Assembly: GCF_000003605.2 (NCBI RefSeq)
Contig: NW_003135345.1
Span: 35,466-55,142 of the forward strand
Reading direction: 5' to 3'
Origin: Saccoglossus kowalevskii
Lineage: Eukaryota > Hemichordata > Enteropneusta > Harrimaniidae
Length of the DNA stretch: 19,677 bases
Every line of letters begins with the position of its first letter. Positions within the stretch are counted from its first letter, which is position 1. Shown one piece after another: positions 15,801-19,677 of the stretch. The translations under genes and the position numbers were made by a program. A model generated the notes under the pieces. The model had not been told where the DNA came from. It was given only the letters and a program-made list of their open reading frames with translations, and made no database searches.

Positions 15801-18150
15801 GCTTGGTTCCTAACACAGGCATCTGGTAAACATTAACTTCTGTAGCCTCTAAGTCGTAGCACTCATTTCTGACTGAATCATAGCTCTGGCTCATTTAGTC
15901 TGTCAGGGCATAGTCAAAATTATCGTTAATCCTTGAAAGTTGATCGACTCTCAAATCCTGGCAGGATTGAAACCAACTGGGACTAAATCAATAACCGCTA
16001 TATTCAATGGTGACCAGCAGTGTTGTCCTAATAAGACTGATTCTGTAGAAAATGTCCTTAAGTCCTTAAAATCAAGTTTTTTGGACTGCTGGAGTTTCCA
16101 AGAAAAAAAACTTGAGACACAAAAATGTTGTGGCTCTTGATTACCTTAATTTTGTATTTTTTTTATAAAAATACAAATTCCATAACTACACTAAGATTTA
16201 AGATTTTTAAGATATTTAAGATGTCTGATCGGTAACATACCAAGTCTGATCAGTAACATACCATCTCTGATCTTAACTTAACAAGTCTGATCTGAACTTA
16301 CCAAGTCTGATCTGAACTTACCAAGTCTGATCTAAACTTACCGAGTCTGTTCTAAACTTACCATGTCTGATATGTAACATACCAAGTCTGATCTAAACTT
16401 AACAAGCCTGATCAAAACTTACCAAGTCTGATCTAAACTTACCAAGTCTGATCTAAACTTACCAAGTCTCATCTAAACTTACCATGTCTGATCTAAACAT
16501 AACAAGCCTGATCAAAACTTACCAAGTCTGATCTAAACTTACCATGTCTGATCAGTAACATACCAAGTCTGATCTAAACTTACCAAGTCTGATCTAAACT
16601 TACCAAGTCTGATGTAAACTTACCAAGTTTGATGTAAACTTACCAAGTCTAATCTGTAACCCTCTATTGATTGCCATTCTAGGAGTCTCATCATTCACAA
16701 GTCCTATAACTACGTTGATTGTATCAGAAGTAACATGCGCACCGTCGGTTAACGACACTTCAAAAGAATCTCTTTGGATGTCACTATCATCATGAATGTA
16801 CACCACTAATTCATCAAGGATATCCTGAAACAACGTACAATTTTACAATCTCATTAATAAAAGTTGTTTGTTTTGTTATATTAGTTATAGTTGTAGTGAG
16901 GTTTTAAGTCCATACATAAAGTTGTACAATCCATTATTTTTTTGTTACAATATTGAATTTTGAGAAAATTGGCCAAATATTGTTCAAATGATGCTATTTT
17001 ATACCAAATTCCATAAAACACAATGTTAACACAGAATAGCAACTTTTCAAAACTTAGTTTTTTAAAATTTTTTGAGATATGGATAATACTTCCAACATAG
17101 AAACCAATGACAAAGGTATTTTAATACTGTCAAAATGGCCACTGAAAACAGGGTAGAGACCATACCACTTTTGACAATTACGATTTATTGTGAGAACAAT
17201 TGTGAATTATAAAAGGTCTATTACAGTTGGGAGTATGAGCTATCACTATTCACTGAAATATAGATAAAAATATGTGGTTGAAAGTAAACTATATCTGAGA
17301 ATAAACCACCCATGGCTCATTTATCAAATTACTAGTATATATTTTGAAAGTGAAAAAAACACAAAAAACTATAGAATATTACATAAAAAGTTGATACCAA
17401 ACACATAGAGACATATGATAAATATCAGATAATAGTACAGCAAAAAACATATCATTTAGCTTGTATTGAAATGCAGTTACACTACCTTGAATGTATAAAT
17501 TAGGTAAATATTCACTCATATGTAAATGAGGTAAACAATTACCTTGTATGTGAATGAGGTAAACAATTACCTTGTATGTAAATGAGGTAAACACTTACTT
17601 CGTAAACACTTACTTCGTATGTATATGAGATAAACATTACCTTGTATGTAAATGAGATAAACATTACCTTGTATGTAAATGAGGTAAACACTTACTTCGT
17701 ATGTACATGAGATAAACATTACCTTGTATGTAAATGAGGTAAACAATTACATTGTATGTAAATGAGGTAAACACTTACCTCGTATGTATATGAGATAAAC
17801 ATTACCTTGTATGTAAATGAGGTAAACACTAACTTCAAATGTAAATATGGAAAATAATTACTGTGTACGCAAATGAGGTAAACACATTGCATGAAAATGA
17901 TGTAACCACTCACCTCGTATGTAAATGAGGCACCCGCTCCCAATGCACGCCCTGTGATAATAGGATCTTCAATAAACTCTCGCCGTCTGAGCTCACCATG
18001 TGAGGGTGTCTTTATTACAGTAAACAACAAGTCTTCTACGCTAGTGTCCATATCACTCACATATAATGAAACATTACTAACGACAACGCCTTCACCTTCA
18101 GGGCAGTATAACTGCTCTGTTAATATCATAGGTTCTTCATCGTTTATAAG
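684..18150 (-). CDS. FREM2-like: FREM2-like extracellular matrix protein, internal part of gene (18 exons, joined)
   Basis: Eighteen minus-strand exons join in phase to 3060 nt (1020 codons) without a stop. Approximate fragment residues: CSPG repeats 1-122, 123-244, 245-365, 366-470 and 471-590, each with a D-D/N-S acidic patch, an F-T-x-E-D or similar step, a Y-x-H motif and a D-S-F...DG core; then Calx-beta domains at about 592-703, 707-830, 832-950 and 952 onward (incomplete). Family knowledge: FRAS1, FREM1 and FREM2 form a basement-membrane complex linking epithelium and mesenchyme, and FREM2 has twelve CSPG repeats, five Calx-beta domains and a C-terminal membrane anchor. These would therefore be roughly CSPG 8-12 and Calx-beta 1-4. 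Phrases such as SDNVFRIRWSRISFEYD and RTGNLNQ favour FREM2 over FRAS1, from memory rather than alignment. The N-terminal signal, earlier CSPG repeats, fifth Calx-beta and membrane segment lie outside the window. No promoter or polyadenylation site of this gene is present. Confidence 0.93.
890..1537. other. Intron between exons 17 and 18
   Basis: AT-rich sequence. The short open frames on both strands show no known motif and I see no repeat structure. Confidence 0.7.
1538..1685 (-). CDS. FREM2-like: Exon 17: Calx-beta 3, end
   Basis: 148 nt, phase 0 in and phase 1 out. It encodes TCSFTILDDTANPHIEGNET, FIVYLSAAMGATVAEPYKAT and VVINDTDND. The leading cysteine and I-L-D-D...I-E-G-N-E-T-F match the family, and I-N-D-T-D closes the domain. 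The acceptor is TTTATTTACAG and the donor is GACC|GTAAGTTTTT. Confidence 0.95.
1686..2215. other. Intron between exons 16 and 17
   Basis: AT-rich intron. Nothing supportable beyond the splice sites. Confidence 0.7.
2216..2427 (-). CDS. FREM2-like: Exon 16: Calx-beta 3, first two thirds
   Basis: 212 nt, phase 1 in and phase 0 out. It encodes YIFLSQPVYYFGENEKTVEI, EVLRQGSDLSHSSMVWCGTR, ASNPLSALPGDDFIPGSSQI and TFGPQQTLE. The F-G-E-N-E, V-W-C-x-T-R and G-D-D-F-I-P motifs are all present. The acceptor is TTTTCTCTCCAG and the donor is AGAG|GTATGTCAG. Confidence 0.95.
2665..2800 (-). mobile_element. LINE 3' end (UTR tail only), minus strand
   Basis: Read on the minus strand, a T-rich stretch leads to GGATGCAATAAAGATTATTA and an (ATT)n run. 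The same AATAAAGATTATTATTATT ending closes the plus-strand LINE near 10290, so this is probably a severely 5'-truncated copy of a related non-LTR element. No coding sequence remains. Confidence 0.5.
3016..3139 (-). CDS. FREM2-like: Exon 15: Calx-beta 2, end
   Basis: 124 nt, phase 0 in and phase 1 out. It encodes LIDDTMFEEEEEFEISLADP, SMMTNLGTLNKAIVKINGPN and D. The five-glutamate run inside the I-D-D...E-F loop is typical of this Calx-beta domain. The acceptor is ATCTGTTTTAG and the donor is GATG|GTAAGTTATT. Confidence 0.93.
3140..3598. other. Intron between exons 14 and 15
   Basis: AT-rich intron with no repeat or RNA gene that I can see. Confidence 0.7.
3599..3768 (-). CDS. FREM2-like: Exon 14: Calx-beta 2, middle
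   Basis: 170 nt, phase 1 in and phase 0 out. It encodes DTSSAVSAVCFTIPRTASGS, LESGSDFKTRGMTDEYRVVF and NVNKATCDIK. The V-C-F-T and S-G-S-D-F strands and the second cysteine before the D-D loop match the family. The acceptor is TTTGTTGCCTAG and the donor is TTAAG|GTAAAGAC. A long-armed inverted repeat begins 31 bp upstream of the acceptor. Confidence 0.93.
3799..3975. mobile_element. Long-armed inverted repeat, MITE-like hairpin
   Basis: Arms 3799-3855 and 3920-3975 are inverted copies of about 56 nt with only a few differences. Both outer ends read ATGCAATTTACAG. A 64-nt spacer separates them. No convincing target-site duplication is seen. The element starts 31 nt upstream of the exon 14 acceptor in gene orientation, so the transcript could fold into a long hairpin next to the polypyrimidine tract and branch region. 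Confidence 0.8.
4124..4340. repeat. 20-bp satellite, divergent left segment
   Basis: About eleven degenerate units of the form GATATCGCAATGTTCCAAGG, often keeping the GATATC palindrome. They are the same family as the array at 4936-5690 but far less homogeneous. A composite element inserted at 4341 separates the two segments. Confidence 0.9.
4341..4935. mobile_element. Composite repeat element copy 1 (inserted in satellite)
   Basis: It begins CAAGCAGCCTATCGGCTGAG, then AGCTCCGCTGTTAGCAAT, and ends with a hairpin built from CTGTGTCGACTTTGTCGACAG and GCGGAGCT. The interior contains units of about 155 bp (TTAGAGAATTGAAGATA... and ACAAGAAGT...). Satellite units abut both ends, so the borders are well defined. 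The 5' AGCTCCGCTGT and 3' ACAGCGGAGCT are inverse. The layout of short inverted ends, tandem core and terminal hairpin recalls the Helentron/pearl-type non-autonomous elements of molluscs and other invertebrates. The class is inferred. Confidence 0.8.
4936..5690. repeat. 20-bp satellite, homogeneous right segment
   Basis: Some 35 tandem units. From 5041 to 5620 there are 29 units identical to AAYGCAATGTTCCAAGGGAT except for a T/C choice at the third base (18 T, 11 C). Units at both edges are more divergent. No stop occurs in any minus-strand frame of the unit, which creates long spurious open frames. Confidence 0.97.
5791..5871 (-). CDS. FREM2-like: Exon 13: Calx-beta 2, start
   Basis: 81 nt, phase 1 in and out. 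It encodes QPSIQFEESVFHVNESSGYL then FAPMLRKG. The H-V-N-E-S-S-G motif starts a new Calx-beta domain and holds an N-E-S sequon. The acceptor is CATTCTGTAG and the donor is AAAAG|GTGAGTATTG. The long intron after it holds the 20-bp satellite. Confidence 0.92.
5872..6191. other. Intron between exons 12 and 13
   Basis: AT-rich. Only a short GAAACAGGAACAGGAACAG stutter near 5990 is notable. Confidence 0.7.
6192..6357 (-). CDS. FREM2-like: Exon 12: Calx-beta 1, end
   Basis: 166 nt, phase 0 in and phase 1 out. It encodes VQFEEREDTKYCNVIINDDT, VFEGTEMFKVELSMPAYALL and TVTILDEED. The I-N-D-D...E-x-F...L segment and the closing T-V-T-I-L-D-E-E-D are diagnostic Calx-beta calcium-site features. The acceptor is AATTATTATCAG and the donor is GATC|GTAAGTTAAT. 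Confidence 0.94.
6396..6475. repeat. 40-bp tandem duplication
   Basis: Two adjacent 40-nt copies (6396-6435 and 6436-6475), each starting ATGTTCAAATRTRATGTTCT and containing ATTGGTTAAAATA. They differ at a few positions. The remainder of this 349-bp intron shows nothing. Confidence 0.85.
6707..6805 (-). CDS. FREM2-like: Exon 11: Calx-beta 1, middle
   Basis: 99 nt, 33 codons, phase 0. It encodes YAIVLCRTEQGSATSEGVGS, then LPGKHDYVEQAGQ. The V-L-C-R-T...G-S-A and D-Y-V strands are the Calx-beta pattern, with an inserted glycine/serine loop as in family members. The acceptor is CTTCTTTCAG and the donor is GACAG|GTAATTAATT. Confidence 0.93.
6806..7228. other. Intron between exons 10 and 11
   Basis: AT-rich intron. 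No repeat, RNA gene or additional exon recognised. Confidence 0.7.
7229..7455 (-). CDS. FREM2-like: Exon 10: end of fifth CSPG repeat and start of Calx-beta 1
   Basis: 227 nt, phase 1 in and phase 0 out. It encodes EDLNNGIIRYMLYNEVADVT, DDSFVFDIADSKPNIVSDNV, then ISFEYDHYNVSETAGLVQVT and VKRTGNLNQ. The D-I-A-D-S-K-P-N core ends the CSPG series. Y-N-V-S-E-T-A-G begins the first Calx-beta domain and carries an N-V-S sequon. The acceptor is ATTTTTTCCAG and the donor is ACCAG|GTTAGTTATG. It lies across a repeat-filled 3-kb intron from exon 9. Confidence 0.95.
7538..8519. mobile_element. Composite repeat element copy 2, with five 142-bp head units
   Basis: CAAGCAGCC starts occur at 7538, 7680, 7822, 7964 and 8106, a spacing of exactly 142 bp. 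Each unit carries AGCTCCGCTGTTAGCAATGC near its start (slightly mutated in the first). After the fifth head come diverged core units and a 3' hairpin, GCTCCTCTCGACCAAGTTGACAGGGGAGC, read as two inverse halves. Overlapping 68-codon minus-strand frames in the heads are by-products of the repetition. Confidence 0.85.
8577..9261. mobile_element. Composite repeat element copy 3
   Basis: It starts CAAGCAGCCTCTCGGCTGAG and ends with the hairpin halves GCTCCGCTCGAC and GTCGACAGCGGAGC. Core units start with TTAGAGAATT at 8755, 8911 and 9068, spacings of 156 and 157 bp. Only 57 bp separate it from copy 2, so the two insertions are near neighbours in the same orientation. Confidence 0.85.
9414..9547. 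mobile_element. TTAA-flanked MITE (134 bp)
   Basis: Inverted ends read AGCGGGAGGGTTGTCACCTG on the left and, inverted, AGCGGGGGAGTCGTTACCTG on the right, both continuing GCGCAyrTG. TTAA sits directly outside each end (9410-9413 and 9548-9551), the target preference of piggyBac-type transposases. There is no coding capacity. A related element lies at 11531-11816. Confidence 0.8.
9696..10290 (+). pseudogene. 5'-truncated, frameshifted LINE (reverse transcriptase C-terminus and 3' UTR)
   Basis: Plus-strand frame 9696-9971 reads KTSYEVYRKIKTEFTYEKYL, then TTKLRISAHTLQIERGTYNI and CPVCDKQEIEIKKHFFLNC, with a C-x2-C...H-x4-C knuckle typical of the region after the reverse transcriptase in CR1/Jockey-group LINEs. 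A TGA at 9969-9971 interrupts it. A shifted frame from 9968 to 10150 continues with KTIIELGKFIHTCFKIRKEK, the usual LINE C-terminus. A T-rich 3' UTR follows and ends GTTTCAATAAAGATTATTAT in an (ATT)n tail. Inactive fragment, opposite in strand to the host gene. Confidence 0.85.
10439..10589 (-). CDS. FREM2-like: Exon 9: fifth CSPG repeat, middle
   Basis: 151 nt, phase 0 in and phase 1 out. It encodes ALAPITQHQLRTIDMDTEDD, QILYTLTTPPQFGFLES and PISSFTQ. The D-M-D-T-E-D-D acidic patch, T-P-P-x-x-G-F and S-F-T-Q steps fit the repeat. The acceptor is CAATTCTTTAG and the donor is CAAG|GTATGCTATC. Confidence 0.93.
10590..11397. other. Intron between exons 8 and 9
   Basis: Mostly unique AT-rich sequence. 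Around 11195-11260 there is a weak run of CATACAGACGT-like steps, and near 11070 a doubled TAGTCACATGA. No gene seen. Confidence 0.65.
11398..11490 (-). CDS. FREM2-like: Exon 8: linker between the fourth and fifth CSPG repeats
   Basis: 93 nt, 31 codons, phase 0. It begins LFSISVLPVDDGTPRLVTNL and ends QYLEYTDDK. The P-V-D-D-G-T-P-R linker followed by a G-I-Q-Y-L-E strand is characteristic of the start of the last CSPG repeat. The acceptor is TTGTTTTCTACAG and the donor is CAAA|GTAAGTATA. A TTAA-flanked MITE sits 36 bp upstream of its acceptor. Confidence 0.93.
11531..11816. mobile_element. TTAA-flanked MITE (286 bp)
   Basis: The left end reads AGCGCAGTAGTCATTGCTCT and the inverted right end AGCACGATAGTAGTCGCGCT. 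Both continue GCGCATGTG, as does the right end of the 134-bp element at 9414. TTAA flanks both sides (11527-11530 and 11817-11820). A 61-codon plus-strand frame inside has no recognisable content. Confidence 0.8.
11901..11916 (-). CDS. Possible 16-nt micro-exon between exons 7 and 8
   Basis: Sixteen bases flanked by TTTTAG and GTTAGC. If exon 7 ends at 12092 (phase 2), these 16 nt restore phase 0 and read F-F-Q-M-N-Q before the L-F-S-I-S of exon 8. The fit of phase and both splice dinucleotides is suggestive, but a window this short can match by chance. Confidence 0.25.
12112..12318 (-). CDS. FREM2-like: Exon 7: CSPG repeat core (3' border uncertain)
   Basis: It encodes ENYVIFTIVQPPLRGQIQYT, SYIHDGSNTLQDSFVFSVTD and GTNPRFM. 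The acceptor AATTTTTTTTATTTACAG-type tract is clear. The 3' border is not. ATG|GTACAC at 12112 keeps phase 0 and joins exon 8 directly, giving 207 nt. The frame also stays open as VHDGEML to a GTAACC donor ending the exon at 12092 (phase 2), which would then need a micro-exon before exon 8. Relatives usually have extra residues at this point, so the longer version is credible. Confidence 0.82.
12500..12690. repeat. Degraded composite-element fragment
   Basis: AATAGCTCCGCAGTAG at the left and TATCAAAGCAATCAGGCTAG, AAGAAGAATTTGAAAATATA and ATAGAGAATTAATGAT further on are mutated versions of the head and core units of the composite element. The copy is much older than the others in the window. 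Confidence 0.65.
12722..12862 (-). CDS. FREM2-like: Exon 6: CSPG repeat linker
   Basis: 141 nt, phase 0 at both ends. It encodes VTQTFYITIVPVDDSLPQLT and ITEFELKATDADTK. The P-V-D-D-S-L-P linker closes one CSPG repeat and opens the next. The acceptor is GTTTTCAG and the donor is CCAAG|GTTACTAATT. Its first eight bases, preceded by CAG, repeat the exon 5 donor junction. Confidence 0.93.
13097..13401 (-). CDS. FREM2-like: Exon 5: most of a CSPG repeat
   Basis: 305 nt, phase 1 in and phase 0 out, the longest exon here. It opens EDHIPPQVLANNGLVLDEGS, then ITTSLLSSTDVDSNPADLLY, FTQGDLAAKTIRYVHTSTEE and TFTFSVDDGTNQ. The acceptor is CTGCCCCTCAG and the donor is ATCAG|GTGACAC. All CSPG landmarks are present: D-V-D-S, F-T-Q-x-D, Y-V-H and V-D-D-G. 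Confidence 0.94.
13562..13678 (-). repeat. Degenerate tandem copies of the exon 4 donor
   Basis: On the minus strand, ATTACCATATTAG|GTAAGTCTT (real junction) is followed by ATTACCTTATTAG|GTAATAT, ATTACTTTATAAG|GTAAGTCTT and GTTACAATATTAG|GTTATT, spaced about 30-37 bp. The first extra site would extend the exon by 30 nt in frame, to 13649. The second (13615) would add 64 nt and shift the frame. Confidence 0.7.
13679..13798 (-). CDS. FREM2-like: Exon 4: CSPG repeat, second half
   Basis: 120 nt, phase 1 in and out. It encodes RVRYVHRDTDPAGTLLFKF, then TLSDPEGNRLIDQSFIITIL. The Y-V-H motif and L-S-D-P-E-G replace the more usual V-D-D-G core. The acceptor is ACATTTTCAG and the donor is TTAG|GTAAGTCTTG. 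The donor region has degenerate downstream copies in the intron. Confidence 0.9.
13853..14869. mobile_element. TA-flanked inverted-repeat element, about 1 kb, non-autonomous
   Basis: The left end reads CCGGATTCTGCCATAAATTC and the inverted right end CCGGATTCTACTGTTAATTC, both followed by a CCC. TA lies outside each end (13851-13852 and 14870-14871), as expected for Tc1/mariner-type insertion. No transposase frame is present. A smaller inverted-repeat structure may be nested inside at 14228-14513. Confidence 0.7.
14228..14513. mobile_element. Possible nested inverted-repeat element
   Basis: The left end GCGCAATCCGGTCATGCTGC and the inverted right end GGCAAATCCCTTCCGTGCTG both run into TGCGTT. 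The match is imperfect and no target duplication is clear. Confidence 0.4.
14872..15537. other. Remainder of intron between exons 3 and 4
   Basis: Overlapping short frames on both strands at 15168-15420 have no motif. Two ATGCAAAT octamers lie near 15290-15310. I see no gene. Confidence 0.65.
15538..15729 (-). CDS. FREM2-like: Exon 3: CSPG repeat, first half
   Basis: 192 nt, phase 1 in and phase 1 out. It encodes GETTSLTEDILLASDVDSAD and later WTQEDINNG. The acceptor is TTTGATTTTAG and the donor is AATG|GTAAATATC. The D-V-D-S-A-D patch and the T-Q-E-D-I step are typical of the CSPG repeat. The G split across the junction with exon 2 restores a G-E pair. Confidence 0.93.
15730..16204. other. 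Unique part of intron between exons 2 and 3
   Basis: AT-rich sequence. A 66-codon plus-strand frame at 15940-16140 shows no recognisable domain. Confidence 0.65.
16221..16643 (-). repeat. 20-bp minisatellite made of exon 2 donor copies
   Basis: About 21 units which on the minus strand read AGATCAGACTTGGTAAGTTT. Exon 2 ends CAGATTAGACTTG|GTAAGTTTA, so the real donor is the terminal unit. Thirteen further exact GGTAAGT sites lie in the array. Variant units near 16221-16262, 16371-16383 and 16553-16563 keep GTTAC-GAT-AGACTTGGTA, matching more of the exon. Some variants are grouped in a higher-order pattern. Confidence 0.92.
16644..16824 (-). CDS. FREM2-like: Exon 2: second half of CSPG repeat and start of the next
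   Basis: 181 nt, enters in phase 0 and leaves in phase 1. It encodes DILDELVVYIHDDSDIQRDS followed by F-E-V-S-L-T-D-G, then VNDETPRMAINRGLQIRL. The Y-I-H-D-D, D-S-F and T-D-G motifs are the CSPG core. The acceptor is GTTGTTTCAG and the donor is CTTG|GTAAGTTTAC. The exon end is the apparent template of a 20-bp intronic array. Confidence 0.93.
16825..17484. other. Unique part of intron between exons 1 and 2
   Basis: AT-rich sequence without recognisable genes or repeats. Confidence 0.65.
17485..17913 (-). repeat. 26-31-bp minisatellite made of exon 1 donor copies
   Basis: About fifteen units which on the minus strand read CTCATTTACATACGAG|GTAAGTGTTTAC or a variant (CAAGGTAATG, CGAAGTAAGT). 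Exon 1 ends CCTCATTTACATACGAG|GTGAGTGG, so the unit contains the last 17 exonic bases and the donor. Units adjacent to the exon are the most decayed. A perfect GAG|GTAAGT copy sits at 17777-17781. Confidence 0.92.
17914..18150 (-). CDS. FREM2-like: Exon 1 of window: first half of a CSPG repeat
   Basis: 237 nt, phase 0 at both ends. It opens LINDEEPMILTEQLYCPEGEG, the linker after the preceding repeat, and continues through VSDMDTSVEDLLFTVIKTPSHGEL to a terminal GASFTYE. The acceptor follows a T-rich tract ending TCGTCAG and the donor is GAG|GTGAGTGG. The F-T-Y-E end is completed by D-I-L-D of exon 2, restoring the family's F-T-x-E-D-I step. One N-glycosylation sequon is visible (NVS). The last 17 nt and the donor resemble every unit of a minisatellite in the following intron. 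Confidence 0.92.
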
Positions 18151-18413
18151 CTGACGATAAACCAGATGATATACAGTGTAATTCATATTTGGACATCCAC
18201 CTTAGACATATTTGTTATTATTATTGCATAAATTTGTGATTGAAAAACACTTGTATGACACCAATAAATGAAAAAACAAATTTTTATCAAAAATAAAACT
18301 AACAAGCCACTTGGGAGACAAATAAATGAATGGCAGCTGGTAAATGAGTTGAAAATTGAAAATATTTCTCTTCTATTACTGGTACCACACAATGTGTTTA
18401 TTGTTTATATAAA
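18151..18413. other. Intron upstream of exon 1
   Basis: AT-rich intron. No preceding CSPG exon is visible between 18151 and the window end. Confidence 0.65.
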
Positions 18414-18639
18414 TACAACCAAGGGCAGAACAGTATGACATTTTATGTGATGAAAGAACCTTTATAGGCGTGCACACACATCAATAGTGTTTGCGTTGGC
18501 GTATACCTCAACCTTGGACAGTAAAGTCCACGCAACGCATAAAATTAAAGAGGGTGCCCCCAAAAGACAATGACAGTACTGATTATTTGCGAACACACTG
18601 AACACATGCAATGTACACACTATTCTGCCCTTTGTTGTA
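18414..18639. mobile_element. Small inverted-repeat element, MITE-like
   Basis: The left end TACAACCAAGGGCAGAACAG and the inverted right end TACAACAAAGGGCAGAATAG are near-identical and stay similar (ACATT..ATGTG) for about 30 nt. The outermost TA could be the target duplication of a Tc1/mariner-type insertion. No coding content. Confidence 0.65.
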
Positions 18640-19141
18640 CAATCATGCCATACATCCAAATACCTATAATCATAGTGTTTTAATACATTGCAGTTAAATA
18701 GTGATCATTATCGTATGTGTGATATTGGTTCCATATAACAAATATGGTGGCTATTTGTTGTTCAAAGTTTAACTAAAGTATTCTCTGCACATTTTTGTTT
18801 GTGACTTTTGCCAATAAATTTTCCTTTATACACCTTGTATGCAATTTTGTGTTCTCTCTGAGTAGCATGCAATTTTTTTTTCAACAAATATGCCCTCTCC
18901 CCATAATTTCAAATGGTCAACCCTAAGGAAAATCAAAAAATAAATCTCACAAATGCTTGGCACAATGATGACCTCTCTTTATTATATAAAGTAGACATCA
19001 ATACATAGTAACCATTTTCCTGCCACATTTGGATGCAATATTTTGCTCATTTTTATGTAATTTTCAAGAATGTTTTTGGGCCAAATAGACCTAATTTTTT
19101 TTAGGCTTCAGAGATGGCTATAAGGTTGAAAAAATATTAAA
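18640..19141. other. Intronic sequence without recognisable features
   Basis: AT-rich. No exon, RNA gene or repeat recognised. Confidence 0.65.
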
Positions 19142-19677
19142 CAGGCAGCCTCTCGGCTGAGATAGCTCCGCTGTTAGCACTGTACATTTCAATTAAAGAA
19201 CACAAGATATCATTAAAATGAACAATATGCATAGTATCAATGCAATGGGACTTACAGTTTTCAACAAGAATTCAAAAATATCATTTTTCACCATAAATGA
19301 TTGTGGTTTTTAACAAGAAGTCGAAAATATCACTTTTTTTACCAAAAATGACGAAAATATTCACCAAAATTAGAGAATTAAAGATATCATTACAAAATGA
19401 ACAAATCTGAGAGAGGTCCACATGTAGTAACTATAAATGTATTATCAAAGCAATTGAACTTGCGGTTTTTAACAAGAAGTTGAAAATATCATTTTTTACC
19501 AAAAATGACAAAAATATTCCATAAAATTAGAGAATTGAAGATATCATTACAAAATGAACAAATCTGAGAGAGGTCCACATGTAGTACCTATATATTTATA
19601 TATATATATATTCACCAAAATTAGAGAATTGAGATATGATCATGAAATGAACAAATCTGAGAGAGGTCTACCCAAGG
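19142..19677. mobile_element. Composite repeat element copy 4 (cut by window end)
   Basis: It starts CAGGCAGCCTCTCGGCTGAG then AGCTCCGCTGTTAGCA. Core units begin TTAGAGAATT at 19370, 19527 and 19621. The first spacing is 157 bp, and the second is shortened to 94 bp next to a TA-rich run. The 3' hairpin is not reached. Confidence 0.85.

Noticed and set aside
17719-17913. Continuation of exon 1 frame through the intron as normal coding sequence
   Set aside because: The strong GTGAGT donor at 17913 and the perfect join to D-I-L-D of exon 2 make the intron the default. Partial use is kept as a finding only.
18462-18659. 65-codon minus-strand frame as an upstream exon
   Set aside because: It lies largely inside a MITE-like inverted repeat and shows no CSPG motif.
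1-19677. tRNA, rRNA or other structured RNA genes
   Set aside because: I looked for cloverleaf-like and conserved rRNA segments and saw none. The hairpins found belong to repeat elements.

Overview
The window is AT-rich animal nuclear DNA, almost all of it the interior of one large minus-strand gene. By splice-site reading I recover 18 consecutive exons (18150 down to 684). They join in phase into 3060 nt, a stop-free 1020-codon fragment with no start codon and no terminal stop, so the gene runs off both ends of the window. The protein has five chondroitin-sulfate-proteoglycan (CSPG/NG2-type) repeats followed by three complete Calx-beta domains and the start of a fourth. This is the order found in the FRAS1/FREM extracellular-matrix family, and the wording of the last CSPG repeat and the Calx-beta domains is closest to FREM2. 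The host is probably a marine invertebrate: introns are about 0.2-3 kb, transposable-element load is high, and CR1/Jockey-like LINE ends carry (ATT)n tails. I cannot name the species.

Layout on the plus strand, in reverse gene order: 1-683 is intron with a GC-rich island of unknown origin. 684-3768 carries exons 18-14 (Calx-beta 2-4) with a LINE 3' tail in one intron. 3769-5790 is an intron with a long-armed hairpin element and a 20-bp satellite split by an inserted composite element. 5791-7455 carries exons 13-10 (end of CSPG 5, Calx-beta 1-2). 7456-10438 is a repeat-filled intron holding two more composite elements, a TTAA-flanked MITE and a truncated LINE. 10439-13798 carries exons 9-4 with a second TTAA MITE. 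13799-15537 is an intron with a TA-flanked element of about 1 kb. 15538-18150 carries exons 3-1 and two intronic minisatellites. 18151-19677 is intron with a small inverted-repeat element and the start of a further composite element.

The most unusual signal is that three introns (after exons 1, 2 and 4) begin with short tandem arrays whose unit is a copy of that exon's own 3' end plus its 5' splice site. The three arrays are unrelated in sequence to one another. Each places extra GT donor-like sites directly downstream of the real donor. One of these would add 45 codons in frame, and another would add 10.

Everything here was read by eye. Exon borders rest on GT/AG, phase continuity and family motifs. 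Species, domain ranking and transposon family names are inferences.
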